Shown here: positions 16,102-24,727 of the stretch, one piece after another
How the letters are laid out: every line of letters begins with the position of its first letter
Position numbering within the stretch: the first letter of the stretch is position 1
Assembly: GCA_023381565.1 (NCBI GenBank)
Contig: JAMCRR010000035.1
Coordinates: forward strand, 87,034-151,033
Source: Chloroflexota bacterium
GTDB taxonomy: Bacteria > Chloroflexota > Anaerolineae > Anaerolineales > Anaerolineaceae
Direction of reading: 5' to 3'
Length of the DNA: 64,000 bases
Position numbers and translations under genes: made by a program
Notes under the pieces: model-generated
The model's input: only the letters and a program-made list of their open reading frames with translations
Told to the model about the DNA's origin: nothing
The model's database searches: none

Positions 16102-17264
16102 AGCTTCCCTCGGTTGAAAATATGCCGTGGATCGAACTGCCTTTTCAGCGCCAGGACTTCCGCCTTCAATGCCTCACTGGCCCACTGCCGCTTTTTCAAT
16201 CCCATCCCGTGTTCGCCACTGATTTGCCCACCCGAAGCAGAGACTCGGCGGTAAAGCTCCGTGATGCGCGCATCCTCTAGCAAGAATCGGGGATGCAGGA
16301 TACCAACCCCCAGATGACCAAAGACGGGAATATTTTGCACCGTCAGCCAGTCCAGGTTGTCTTCCAGGGCTTCGGGGGGGAACTGGGGATCCTCGGAAAT
16401 GGGGAATCCCGCCTGCGTTAATCGGGCAGACAGGCTTTCTCGCGCTCCCCACAGGTTTGCCATCTCAGCAGGGTCACGAATCTCCCCTTCATCACTATGG
16501 TACTCAGCCAAGACACTATGTTTAGCCGTCCATCCGACCAGGGCAGCCGCATGGGGATTGAGGTATTCCAATGCCGAAAGGGCAGAATTCGTTTTCAATT
16601 CTTTGACTTGCTTCAGCATTTCCGCCAGGTGGGCAAACGAGAACAGTGTGAGCGAGCGACTCTTGGGGACTTCCGTCAGGCGGAGCGTGGCCTGTATGAT
16701 CATCCCGGTGATCCCTTCCCGCCCAGCGAAAGCTTTCCGATCGCCGCCAGACAGTCGCTGAACCTTACCCTCCCCATCCACCACAACCACTTCCTCGACC
16801 CAATCACTCATCCTGCCGTAGCGGATGGCGTGCAGCCCGGCGGCATTGGTGGCGATCATCCCACCGATGGTCGCCGAGCGATGGCTGCCAGGGATCACGG
16901 GGAAGAACAATCCATCTGGGCGAAGCGTTCGACTTAACTGGTCAAGGGGGACGCCAGCATCGACTACCACCAATTTTGATTGAATATCACAAGCACCGAT
17001 TTGCCGCAGGCGGGAAGAATCAATGACGATCGAGTTTTGCGGTGTTGCTCCGCCACACAGTCCCGTGCCTGCCCCGCGAGGCACCAGATCCATCCTGGTT
17101 TCGGCGGCCCATTGCGCCAGATGGACCACATCGGGAACTGTTTCCGGCCAAACAACCCCATGGCACGAACCCTGAATGCGAGATGCGTCCCGGCTGTAGG
17201 CCACCTTCGTTTCTGCACGTGTGGACACCTGACCGGGTTGGAATAAAGATTCGAGGGATTCCAT
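16095..17264 (-). CDS. FAD-linked oxidase, GlcD/D-lactate dehydrogenase-like
   Basis: 389 residues, shorter than GlcD (about 500). FAD_binding_4 domain: VVWPETVPDVVHLAQWA, then PRGAGTGLCGGATP (about 62-76) and the IGGMIATNAAGLHAIRYG loop. FAD-oxidase C-terminal domain: SGEHGMGLKKRQW near the end, with HLGVGILHPRF before it. Enzymes of this kind oxidise 2-hydroxy acids such as D-lactate or glycolate. It is 3 bp downstream of the CCG-protein gene and overlaps the ferredoxin gene, so the three likely form one complex of GlcDEF/Lut type. Confidence 0.87.
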   Translation of the reverse strand: MESLESLFQPGQVSTRAETKVAYSRDASRIQGSCHGVVWPETVPDVVHLAQWAAETRMDLVPRGAGTGLCGGATPQNSIVIDSSRLRQIGACDIQSKLVVVDAGVPLDQLSRTLRPDGLFFPVIPGSHRSATIGGMIATNAAGLHAIRYGRMSDWVEEVVVVDGEGKVQRLSGGDRKAFAGREGITGMIIQATLRLTEVPKSRSLTLFSFAHLAEMLKQVKELKTNSALSALEYLNPHAAALVGWTAKHSVLAEYHSDEGEIRDPAEMANLWGARESLSARLTQAGFPISEDPQFPPEALEDNLDWLTVQNIPVFGHLGVGILHPRFLLEDARITELYRRVSASGGQISGEHGMGLKKRQWASEALKAEVLALKRQFDPRHIFNRGKLC

Positions 17265-17267
17265 GGG

Positions 17268-17984
17268 TTATCGCCTCGCTTCCGAAGCCTGCATCAAGGC
17301 TTCACTGAACTCCATCACCTGAATATCGCCGGCATTTTCCTTGAAATGGGCATAACACAGGGGGCATGCGGTACATAATCGGCCATTGTTCACCTGGGCC
17401 AGGCGGGCCTGAGCGATCGTGTTGGATAGATCCGGGTAGTTTGATTTAACGCCACCCCCAGCCCCACAGCACAGGCTCATCTCCCGGTTATCTGGCAGTT
17501 CTACGACCTCCCAACCTGCCTGATCCAGGAGACGGCGAGGTTCTTCGTAAATATCTGACCAGCGGCCGAGATGGCAAGGATCGTGATATGTTATGGATTG
17601 CTTTCCATCCGATTCGTATTGACCGGGCGGGATCCTGCCTTTTTCAGACAATACCTGTGTCGTGTGATAAACATCAAGCTGGTACTCGTATTTCAACGTG
17701 TGATAACAGCCAGGGCAGTTGGTGATGATCTTGTTGACGCTGAAACGAGCAAATGTCTCCAGGTTATTGGCCTTCAACCGTTCAAAATCCTGTTGATATC
17801 CAGCACGCCGCACAGGACTACCGCAGCACTGAAGTTCACCGGGTAAGACGATAAAGTCGATTCTGGCTTGCTGCAGCAACTTCTCATACCGATCCTGTAC
17901 CTCGGGTAGAGCGTAGCGGGTAACACAGCCCGGATAGTACAGGGTATTCCCGCCACTCAACTTCTTGAGCCAATTTTTGAACAT
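17268..17984 (-). CDS. CCG-domain protein, GlcF/HdrB-like
   Basis: 238 residues from ATG 17984; a longer frame to 18185 would overlap the DUF1573 gene and lacks a ribosome site. Two CCG modules are seen: YYPGCVTRY ... LQCCGSP ... CPGCYHTL (about 15-100) and YHDPCHLGR ... LCCGAGGG ... CPLCYAHFK (about 130-220). Such modules bind a non-cubane 4Fe-4S cluster in heterodisulfide reductase and pass electrons in LutA, GlcF and LldE. The usual ferredoxin part of GlcF is encoded separately downstream. Confidence 0.88.
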   Translation of the reverse strand: MFKNWLKKLSGGNTLYYPGCVTRYALPEVQDRYEKLLQQARIDFIVLPGELQCCGSPVRRAGYQQDFERLKANNLETFARFSVNKIITNCPGCYHTLKYEYQLDVYHTTQVLSEKGRIPPGQYESDGKQSITYHDPCHLGRWSDIYEEPRRLLDQAGWEVVELPDNREMSLCCGAGGGVKSNYPDLSNTIAQARLAQVNNGRLCTACPLCYAHFKENAGDIQVMEFSEALMQASEARR

Positions 17985-17988
17985 TGAG

Positions 17989-18411
17989 CTATCCTTCCGG
18001 CTTTTGGATGATGACCCGAAATTCGGCTTCTGCCTCAGGTTTAGCTGGATCATTGCTGCGCAGATAGATAACACGTTGGATCTGGCCAAATAAATTGTCT
18101 TTCGCTGGGTCAAACTTAACGCGTAGTTTGGCAGATTCACCGGGTGGAATGGTGTTCTTTTCCAGCTCTGCTGTCGTACACGCACACGAAACGCTTACTT
18201 TCTCAATAACCAGATCGGCGTTGCCAGTGTTCTTCACTTCGAAAATAAGATCAATCATTTGTTGGGGCTGAGTCCCCAAATCCCGTAAAGATGGCTCGAT
18301 GCTGATCTGCGGAGCATTTTTGCTACAAGCTGTAAGTAGACCAACGACTAGGAGCACCAGCAAGAACAGGGTTGGTCGAAAATACGAACACTTAATTTGT
18401 AAAATGGTCAT
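17989..18411 (-). CDS. DUF1573 lipoprotein
   Basis: About 140 residues from ATG 18411 (an upstream ATG 18429 is possible). Lipobox LLTAC, then an Ig-like DUF1573 domain with EVKNTGNADLVIEKVSVSCACTTAEL and PPGESAKLRVKFDP. The CAC pair is typical of the family. DUF1573 proteins sit on the outside of the membrane and often lie near thiol-redox or respiratory genes; their function is not known. It is 5 bp from the CCG gene and 22 bp from the rhodanese-like gene. Confidence 0.82.
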   Translation of the reverse strand: MTILQIKCSYFRPTLFLLVLLVVGLLTACSKNAPQISIEPSLRDLGTQPQQMIDLIFEVKNTGNADLVIEKVSVSCACTTAELEKNTIPPGESAKLRVKFDPAKDNLFGQIQRVIYLRSNDPAKPEAEAEFRVIIQKPEG

Positions 18412-18432
18412 GTCATTTTTCCTAATCAAAGG

Positions 18433-18897
18433 CTAGGGGCCATTTTCTACCGGATAGCCAGCTTTTTCCCAAGCTCGAAAGCCACCTAAAATGGGGGTGA
18501 CTTTCATGAAACCGTTGTCCAACAAAATACGCGCCGCACGGGCGCTCGATTCTTCCGCCGGTCAGGTGCAGTAAGTGATGATCCAGGCATTTGGGTTGAG
18601 CTCCTTCAACCGGCTTTCCAGTTGACCTAGAGGGAATGAAAGCGAGCCAGAAACGTGCGAAGTTTCATAAGCACTGCCATCTCGAACGTCTATGAATATA
18701 GCTGCACCACCTTCGTGGGCTGTGAGAGCTTCTTTTAAGGAAACGCGCGGGACTTCCGGAAATGACTCTTCCTCTGACACCAGGGGTGGAGGGGTTGGAG
18801 TCTCGGAGCGAGGTTGACCACTGATTGATATCGCCGTGAAAACAATTACAGCCCCAATAACGATCAACAGAATTGGTAAAATCGATCGTTGTTTCAT
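18433..18897 (-). CDS. Rhodanese-like membrane-anchored protein with in-frame TGA at the catalytic position (candidate selenoprotein)
   Basis: Read through one TGA (18562-18564), the frame gives 154 residues ending at TAG 18433. It has a signal anchor (about 6-26), a Pro/Thr linker, then a rhodanese domain (VSLKEALTAHEGGAAIFIDVRDGSAYETSHV about 52-82; ILGGFRAWEKAGYP near the end). The codon after YCT is TGA, then PAEESSARAA. Counting back from the conserved Ser-Ser, the TGA falls exactly at the rhodanese active-site Cys (CxxxxS loop). Homology runs unbroken on both sides, so it is either a selenocysteine or a very recent nonsense mutation. A hairpin begins 17 nt after the TGA. Without read-through the product would be an inactive 111-residue stub. 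Confidence 0.75.
18531..18545 (-). promoter_or_regulatory. Candidate bacterial SECIS hairpin after the TGA codon
   Basis: Minus-strand stem GCGCC/GGCGC with the 5-nt loop CGTGC; the loop begins 22 nt after the TGA and has G as its second base. Bacterial SECIS elements sit within the coding region just downstream of the UGA, with a short stem and a G early in the apical loop. The fit is reasonable, but the stem is only 5 bp and GC-rich DNA makes such hairpins common. Confidence 0.4.
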
Positions 18898-19049
18898 TTC
18901 TATATTCCTTGATCTTGAAAGAGAATTTACAGGAATTGACGCCAGAATCGAACATAATTGTGTTCTGGCAAACCAATTAAAAAGTTAACGGAACCGAAAT
19001 CTCCATTGAATATTCAATGGGTAGAATCAGCACGATTATTCAGTTGTTT

Positions 19050-19343
19050 TCAAGCGATAGGGGGATGATAAATCGCAAACACAAGGCCAAGTGTCAACGC
19101 ACGATTCCTTGGCAAAGAAACGCCTGGTACCGTATAGGCTTCAATAACCAGAGTATGAGGTTCCCAGAATCCTATCTGCAACAAACAGGCAAGACAATCT
19201 GAATCTCCGTTTGTTTCTTGACCACCTGAACTGGAGCTTTCTTGAAGTGTACAGCAGGACGATGGCGTAGCAAAATGGCCGGCCAAATTGAAAGCGGTCA
19301 ACATTAGAAGAAGGATCAAAAGAAAACGCTGGATTGTTGTCAC
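19050..19343 (-). CDS. Small secreted Cys-containing protein of unknown function
   Basis: 97 residues from GTG 19343. Hydrophobic signal-like N-terminus (about 6-22), a Cys-Cys pair, then CLAC (about 50-53). The general look (short, signal peptide, paired Cys) recalls DUF2946-like proteins, but I cannot assign a family. It is first in the minus-strand redox operon, directly downstream of a good promoter. Confidence 0.45.
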   Translation of the reverse strand: MTTIQRFLLILLLMLTAFNLAGHFATPSSCCTLQESSSSGGQETNGDSDCLACLLQIGFWEPHTLVIEAYTVPGVSLPRNRALTLGLVFAIYHPPIA

Positions 19344-19356
19344 TTTTATCGGAGGA

Positions 19357-19385
19357 AGTCTATCTTGTTTTTTTTAGATTGTCAA
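19357..19385 (-). promoter_or_regulatory. Sigma-70-type promoter of the redox operon
   Basis: On the minus strand TTGACA (19380-19385), a 17-bp spacer and TAGACT (19357-19362). It lies just upstream of the GTG at 19343 and could drive the whole set down to 13435. Confidence 0.65.
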
Positions 19386-19470
19386 CTAATCTTCCACCCA
19401 TTTTCTCCTTCAATTTAGTTTGCGGGGGTTAATTGGGCAAGATCGACAATATGCGTCTTATTAGTGACCC

Positions 19471-19602
19471 TTATTTCACGATGGCCTTCTGTTTAAGTAC
19501 CTGGGCAGAGGTTACGGGCTCCTCTTCGATGACAATGCTTTCACAAGGCGCAGGAGGACGGTTGGCAAATTTAAAACCGGCCAGATAAATCAAAATACAC
19601 AT
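19471..19602 (-). CDS. Possible 43-residue single-TM protein
   Basis: ATG 19602 to TAA 19471. The first 13 residues are hydrophobic (MCILIYLAGFKFA), followed by a Pro/Glu-rich tail. There is no convincing Shine-Dalgarno sequence, and no family is recognised. It is the only plausible coding frame in the 378-bp gap between 19343 and 19722. Confidence 0.25.
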   Translation of the reverse strand: MCILIYLAGFKFANRPPAPCESIVIEEEPVTSAQVLKQKAIVK

Positions 19603-19721
19603 AAAAGGGAAAAAAGAGGAGAAGGGATAATCGTCAAAGGAATTTTATTACACTCGCCTGAATCCGCTTGTGTCATGTGATCTGATATAGCGGAGTTCCA
19701 CAATACCCTTATACAAAGATG

Positions 19722-19919
19722 CTATTTCGCCTTGCTTATTCGTGTTTCTATCCAAGGGAAGATGATGCCAAAAATGATCGCGAAACGAAATGATGTCTCC
19801 CAGTCTATGGTACTTGTTCCATGAACGATGAGGTTCAAAAGCAAAGTCACAATTACACAGACAATCAGGGTTACAGCGAACACTGTTACAAAACCAACGA
19901 GATATCTCTTAATGTTCAT
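19722..19919 (-). CDS. Small two-TM membrane protein
   Basis: 65 residues with hydrophobic segments at about 6-32 and 42-56, a polar hinge and a basic C-terminus. AAGGAGG lies at good distance before ATG 19919, so translation is likely. No family recognised and no clear partner; the neighbours are transcribed from separate promoters. Confidence 0.6.
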   Translation of the reverse strand: MNIKRYLVGFVTVFAVTLIVCVIVTLLLNLIVHGTSTIDWETSFRFAIIFGIIFPWIETRISKAK

Positions 19920-20127
19920 TTCGCAGCCTCCTTGTAGATAGGCAAACGATGCGAAGTATTGTCACGACATGTGTCTATTTGTGAACTCCTGTGACGCCTC
20001 GCACTAAAGCAATCGACTCTGTGCTTGCTACCTGCGGGCTAACACTTCAATAAAAAAAAATCCACTTGATGTAGCTCATTGGGTGGTTTTACAGAATGGT
20101 TATTACATAGCAGATGTAGCAATTTTT

Positions 20128-20802
20128 TTAGATTAACGGACCTTTTTCAACGTAAATAAATTTTATGATTGAGAAACCAATTGATACTGGATGATCTTTC
20201 ACTTTCAACGTCATGGTTTGATTGAAAGGCAAAGTATCCAGTACTTCAACTTGAGCACCCGGAATGATCCCATTTTCTTCTAAGAATATCATCAGGTCAG
20301 GGTCGTTTTCACCTAACTCATGAATCCTCCGGATGATCACCAATTCGCCAGGACCGATTTCAGCCAATGGAAACCAGCTGGACGCGAAGGACTCGAAGCC
20401 CGGCATCGGATTTCCATGAGGACAGGTTTTCGGATTCCCCAGGTTGTTCCGCATTTGACCTTCGATCATTTCCGAGACGGTGTGCTCCAGGTTATGCGCT
20501 TCGGAATGGATTTGCGACCAGGGGACTTTCAAGACCGTCATCAACAGCCACTCGGTCAACATATGCCGGCGCATAACAGAGCGAGCCATTTCTAAACCAG
20601 TTTCGGTTAGAAGAGAACCTTGAATATCATTTGCAGTGATCAAGCCATCTCGTGTCATGCGTTTCAATGTGTTCGTAACGGTTGGCGGAGTCACCCCTAA
20701 TATTTCGGCTAGACGGGCTCCGACAATCGGAACGCCATCCCGCTGCAGGATATACAAGGTTTCCAGGTAATCTTCAACGGTCGCACTGTTTTTTTCGCCC
20801 AC
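20128..20802 (-). CDS. DtxR/MntR-family metal-dependent regulator
   Basis: About 224 residues from GTG 20802, which has GGAG upstream; TTG 20805 is equally possible. N-terminal winged helix (ATVEDYLETLYILQRDG, then LGVTPPTVTNTLKRMTRDGLI), the dimer/metal domain with HMLTEWLL and HNLEHTVSE, a CPHGNPMP segment, and a C-terminal SH3/FeoA-like domain. This is the full three-domain form as in DtxR/IdeR. It is divergent from feoAB with a palindromic operator between, so it is the likely iron- or manganese-dependent repressor of iron uptake. Confidence 0.9.
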   Translation of the reverse strand: MGEKNSATVEDYLETLYILQRDGVPIVGARLAEILGVTPPTVTNTLKRMTRDGLITANDIQGSLLTETGLEMARSVMRRHMLTEWLLMTVLKVPWSQIHSEAHNLEHTVSEMIEGQMRNNLGNPKTCPHGNPMPGFESFASSWFPLAEIGPGELVIIRRIHELGENDPDLMIFLEENGIIPGAQVEVLDTLPFNQTMTLKVKDHPVSIGFSIIKFIYVEKGPLI

Positions 20803-20841
20803 CAAGCTTCTCCATTCAAAATGATAGGCAAAAATGCCCAA

Positions 20842-20870
20842 TTGACAAAATAGAAGTAGTTCATTATACT
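20842..20870 (+). promoter_or_regulatory. Promoter of feoA-feoB-feoC-ftr1
   Basis: TTGACA (20842-20847), 17-bp spacer, TATACT (20865-20870). A TATAAT for the divergent regulator overlaps it on the other strand (20863-20868). Confidence 0.75.
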
Positions 20871-20880
20871 AACTAAAGTA

Positions 20881-20896
20881 ATTAGCACATGCTAAT
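20881..20896. promoter_or_regulatory. DtxR-like operator
   Basis: Perfect inverted repeat ATTAGCA-CA-TGCTAAT. It lies just past the predicted start of the feo transcript and over the -35 region of the divergent regulator promoter, so one bound dimer could block both. The TTAG...CTAA ends are typical of DtxR/IdeR sites. Confidence 0.7.
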
Positions 20897-20960
20897 GCAT
20901 CATATTTCCAGACAATAATATCAATTATACCTGCTGATCAAGCTTCGTCAAGGAACGATA

Positions 20961-21212
20961 ATGCCTCACGGTACCCACTTTTATTCTCCCCTAACCGAGT
21001 TATCCAGCGGCGAACGAGCCGTAATTTTTCAGTTCAATATCCCCAATACAACGGTCAACCGTTTGCTTTCCCTGGGCTTTACACCGGGTGTTGAAATTTC
21101 GATGATGCAAAATTACGGACGGGGACCACTGGTTGTCGTTGTGCGCGGAACAAGGGTGGCATTGGGACGAAGTGAAGCTTTAGGTATCCTTGTGAATAGA
21201 AGGTATCAATGA
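20961..21212 (+). CDS. feoA: FeoA, ferrous iron transport accessory protein
   Basis: 83 residues, SH3-like FeoA fold. The conserved RLLSLGFTPGVEISMMQNYGRGPLVVVVRGTRVALGR stretch is clear. AGGAACG precedes the ATG. The stop overlaps the feoB start (ATGA), so the two are coupled. It modulates FeoB in the cytoplasm. Confidence 0.93.
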   Translation: MPHGTHFYSPLTELSSGERAVIFQFNIPNTTVNRLLSLGFTPGVEISMMQNYGRGPLVVVVRGTRVALGRSEALGILVNRRYQ

Positions 21213-23242
21213 CAGCCTGTCATGAGGTGGTTAATCCAGATTTGATGGTAAGTATCAAGGATGGTTCTTATCTGGTCGCGCTGGCAGGCCAGCCCAACAT
21301 GGGCAAATCGACGATATTCAATAACCTGACCGGTCTCAACCAGCACGTGGGCAACTGGCCAGGGAAAACTATCGATCGGTGTTCAGGCCAATTCCATTTT
21401 GCGGGGAAGGAAATCACCCTGATCGACCTTCCGGGAACTTACAGTCTGACTGCCAATTCTCCAGAAGAAATCATTGCGCGTGAATTCATTCTCAGGGAAA
21501 GGCCGGATGTCGTAGTGGCAGTCGTCAGCGCAGCTAACCTGGAACGCAGCCTCTACCTCGTTTCGGAGTTGATCACCCTCAAAGCGCCTCTAATTGTCGC
21601 GTTAAATATGATGGACGTCGCTGAGCAGGAAGGTCTGAGGGTGGATACGGATGCGCTGGAAAGAACCTTAGGAGTGCCGGTTGTCCCAATGACTGCTACC
21701 CGATCAACCGGAACCAGTGTTTTGCAAAAGGTTTTGGATCAAACTTTGTTGAGGGAATTGAAACCTAATCCGGTTGTCCCGGATATCCGCTCCGACCACC
21801 GCCAGATAGTAGATGAACTATTGAGCGAGATCTCGGGATTTATTCCCATTCCTTACCCGTCCGAATGGATCGCATTCAAGCTATTGGAAGGCGACCATGA
21901 AATTACCCGGCTTATGCAGGCTCAGCTTCCAACTGAACGCTGGGAAACCGTTCAAACGATCCTGAAAGCGCACGAAGATGCTTTTCTGGCAATCGTATCC
22001 GCAAGGTATGAGTGGATCGAACAACTGATTCGCGTTTCCGTGATCCATCCTCGTTTAGGCCAAATCGGTATAACTGACAGGCTGGATCGCTGGGCAGCCC
22101 ATCCCTTCTGGGGTTTGGCGATCCTGGCTTCGATCCTCGGGCTGGTCTTTGAATTGACATTTTCGATCGGCGTTCCAGTTCAATCTTGGCTGGCTCATCA
22201 GTTGATCGCTCCGCTGACTTCCTCGCTGTCTTCGATATTAGGGGGAGCCCCGGTCTGGCTTGACAGTCAGGTCATTAATGGAGTGATGGGCGGCGTTGGC
22301 GCGGTCGTGTCTTTTTTACCCATTATGGTTATCTTCTTTGCTGCCTTCGGGTTGTTGGAAGATATGGGGTATATGGCCAGGGCGGCTTACGTGATGGATA
22401 ACCTGATGCATATGATGGGACTGCACGGGAAATCCTTTTTACCGCTTTTTCTGGGTTTTGGATGCAATGTCCCGGCGGTAATGGGTGCACGGACGATTGA
22501 TTCTCGGCCGGCCCGCCTTCTTACGATTCTAGTTGCTCCACTCATTCCCTGCACAGCTCGAATGGCGGTGGTGGCATTCCTGGCCCCAGCATTTTTTGGT
22601 TCACAGGCAATACTGGTTACCTGGGGATTGGTCATCTTGTCGGTGGGGATGCTCGTGGCCAGTGGCGCACTGTTGAATCAGGTGTTATTCAAGGGGCAGC
22701 GTTCGGCTTTCATCATGGAGATGCCGCTTTACCACATTCCAAACGGGCGTACGATCGGCCTTCTCGTTTGGCAGCGCTCACTCTCTTTCTTGAAAAAGGC
22801 GGGCACAACCATCCTGGCGATATCCATTGGAGTATGGGCATTATCCGTCCTACCCGGAGGCAGCCTACAGACCAGTTACCTGGCCCAACTCGGGCATTTT
22901 CTCGAACCAGTAGGCCGGTGGATGGGACTGGATTGGCGCCTGACGGTCGCACTTCTGACCAGTTTTATGGCCAAGGAAAATGCTGTTGCTACCCTGGGGG
23001 TTTTATTTGGCGCAGGTGGAAGCAGCCTGGCACAGCAGTTGGCCGCCACCTATTCCATGGCTTCGGCGTTATCCTTTCTGACTGTTTCGATCCTGTTCAT
23101 CCCATGTGCGGCAACAGTCGCGGTCGTCCGGCAGGAAACCGGCTCCTGGCGTTGGACTTTATTAAATATTAGCTTTATGCTGGCGCTTTCTGTGGGCGCC
23201 GCCAGTATGGTTTATGCTGTTGCCTCCAGAATTGGAATGTGA
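21209..23242 (+). CDS. feoB: FeoB, ferrous iron transporter
   Basis: 677 residues. N-terminal G domain with GQPNMGKS (G1), HVGNWPGKTID (G2 region), DLPGTYSL (G3) and NMMD (G4), a helical GDI-like segment, then a membrane domain from about 290 with Gate motifs. The Gate motifs include GFGCNVPAVMGARTI and a second Cys-containing region near PLIPCTARMAV, plus SFMAKENAVATLG. Imports Fe(II). The start is the ATG overlapping feoA; a second Met 12 codons later is possible. Operon with feoA, a FeoC-like protein and an FTR1 permease under DtxR-type control. Confidence 0.95.
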   Translation: MTACHEVVNPDLMVSIKDGSYLVALAGQPNMGKSTIFNNLTGLNQHVGNWPGKTIDRCSGQFHFAGKEITLIDLPGTYSLTANSPEEIIAREFILRERPDVVVAVVSAANLERSLYLVSELITLKAPLIVALNMMDVAEQEGLRVDTDALERTLGVPVVPMTATRSTGTSVLQKVLDQTLLRELKPNPVVPDIRSDHRQIVDELLSEISGFIPIPYPSEWIAFKLLEGDHEITRLMQAQLPTERWETVQTILKAHEDAFLAIVSARYEWIEQLIRVSVIHPRLGQIGITDRLDRWAAHPFWGLAILASILGLVFELTFSIGVPVQSWLAHQLIAPLTSSLSSILGGAPVWLDSQVINGVMGGVGAVVSFLPIMVIFFAAFGLLEDMGYMARAAYVMDNLMHMMGLHGKSFLPLFLGFGCNVPAVMGARTIDSRPARLLTILVAPLIPCTARMAVVAFLAPAFFGSQAILVTWGLVILSVGMLVASGALLNQVLFKGQRSAFIMEMPLYHIPNGRTIGLLVWQRSLSFLKKAGTTILAISIGVWALSVLPGGSLQTSYLAQLGHFLEPVGRWMGLDWRLTVALLTSFMAKENAVATLGVLFGAGGSSLAQQLAATYSMASALSFLTVSILFIPCAATVAVVRQETGSWRWTLLNISFMLALSVGAASMVYAVASRIGM

Positions 23243-23244
23243 TC

Positions 23245-23493
23245 ATGCTCGAGCGATTATTAGCAGAAATCCGGTTGGGAGGCACATGGACAACAGCGGC
23301 CCTTGCCAGGCGGTTGAATACCAGCATCGAGATGGTCGACGTTATGCTCGAAAGATTGGTCCAGTTCGGTTTCATCCAGAGCATCGACCCGAGTTGCGAG
23401 GATGTGAATTGCACCGGTTGTTCTTTAATTGGGCATTGCAAAAAAACTCCCCAAAATGGGAAGCGGTTGTGGACAACGTCCAGGTTACCCTGA
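23245..23493 (+). CDS. FeoC-like winged-helix protein with Cys cluster
   Basis: 82 residues from ATG 23245 (a GTG two codons earlier overlaps the feoB stop). Winged helix (about 1-48) followed by four Cys in CEDVNCTGCSLIGHC, the typical Fe-S or metal-binding tail of FeoC. Small cytoplasmic partner of FeoB. Confidence 0.82.
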   Translation: MLERLLAEIRLGGTWTTAALARRLNTSIEMVDVMLERLVQFGFIQSIDPSCEDVNCTGCSLIGHCKKTPQNGKRLWTTSRLP

Positions 23494-23571
23494 TGAATTA
23501 AGGCTTATCAACCTGAAGATCATTTGGAATTTTGTTTGTTTATTATTGATTACCCAAGAGGAGAAAAATAA

Positions 23572-24408
23572 ATGGCTACGAGTTTTTTACTTTCATTGCG
23601 TGAAGGCTTAGAAGCAGCTCTGATTATTGGGATCGTCCTGGGCGTGTTGCGAAAAATGGAACGCCAGAATCTCAACTCAACCGTCTGGTTGGGTGCTTTA
23701 TGTGCAATTCTGGTAAGTATTTCCGCTGCGGTCGGAATGAATTGGATAGGAGCGGAATTCGAAGGGCAGGGCGAACAGTTATTTGAAGGGATCACCATGC
23801 TTTTTGCCGCAGGTGTTCTGACCTGGATGGTTTTTTGGATGAGAAAGCAATCGAAAACATTGAAGCAAGAAATCGAAGTGGGTGTGCGTGGGGCGGCTGA
23901 GGGCAGTGGAAAGCGAGCTTTATTTATCCTGGCATTCCTTGCTGTAGTTCGAGAAGGGATCGAACTTGCTCTATTCCTTCTTGCGGCCCGTCTGACGTCT
24001 AACCCCCTTCAAGAATTTTTAGGAGCTTCCTTGGGTGTAGGTTCCGCGGCCCTACTTGGATGGGTCATTTTCGCAGGTTCTCGTAGATTGAGCCTTACGA
24101 AATTTTTCCAATCCACCAATGTTCTTTTAGCCTTATTTGGAGCTGGTTTAGTGGGTCTTGGCATTCATGAATTCAACGAATTGGGTTGGATTCCAGCAAT
24201 TGTCGATCATGTTTGGAATTTGAATGCTTTGTTACCGGACGAGTCAACTTTAGGACAATTATTGAAAGCCCTTATAGGGTATCAAAGCAGCCCTTCTTTC
24301 AGCATGGTTATTGCTTATTTGGGTTACTTTGTTGTGCTGGGTGGGCTTTTGTGGGCCAAGCAGCAAGCCTCACGTGTACAGGAAAAGTCGAGAAATAATG
24401 AACTATAG
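23572..24408 (+). CDS. FTR1/EfeU-family iron permease
   Basis: 278 residues, about seven membrane helices. The two REGxE motifs are intact: LREGLEAALIIG (about 9-20) and VREGIELALFLLA (about 125-137), which form the Fe(III) path. No EfeO or EfeB gene is adjacent. GAGGAGAAAAATA precedes the ATG. Fourth gene of the feo operon, so ferrous and possibly ferric iron uptake are co-regulated. Confidence 0.9.
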   Translation: MATSFLLSLREGLEAALIIGIVLGVLRKMERQNLNSTVWLGALCAILVSISAAVGMNWIGAEFEGQGEQLFEGITMLFAAGVLTWMVFWMRKQSKTLKQEIEVGVRGAAEGSGKRALFILAFLAVVREGIELALFLLAARLTSNPLQEFLGASLGVGSAALLGWVIFAGSRRLSLTKFFQSTNVLLALFGAGLVGLGIHEFNELGWIPAIVDHVWNLNALLPDESTLGQLLKALIGYQSSPSFSMVIAYLGYFVVLGGLLWAKQQASRVQEKSRNNEL

Positions 24409-24727
24409 AAAAAAGAAGGGTATTTATCGTAGTATATTTCTTTGGTATTGAGCTCATGGTACGTAAAACATATCCGATCATTATTCCTTGAACTCCTGGG
24501 GTAGAGCCAAAAATTAAAAGTGTAGGTCAAGGCATTTTACTTTTTATTCATGTGGCTGAAGGGATAACCTTACCCCCGCGAAAAACCTTAACTGATAACT
24601 ACTTGCGGTACAGTAAAAGATGAACAATATCGTCTCGCAACTGTCGGTGTACTCTGACGGGTGCTTCATAATTCATATATCGTTGATCATGGGTGATTAA
24701 TATCGATTGCAAAATAAACCAATCACA
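24409..24727. other. Intergenic stretch with no supported gene
   Basis: 319 bp between the convergent ftr1 gene and the end of the Tad operon. No open frame above 60 codons with a ribosome site, and no strong hairpin with a T-run was seen. Confidence 0.5.

Noticed and set aside
17985-18185. Longer N-terminus for the CCG protein
   Set aside because: It would lie within the DUF1573 gene in another frame; ATG 17984 starts the conserved part.
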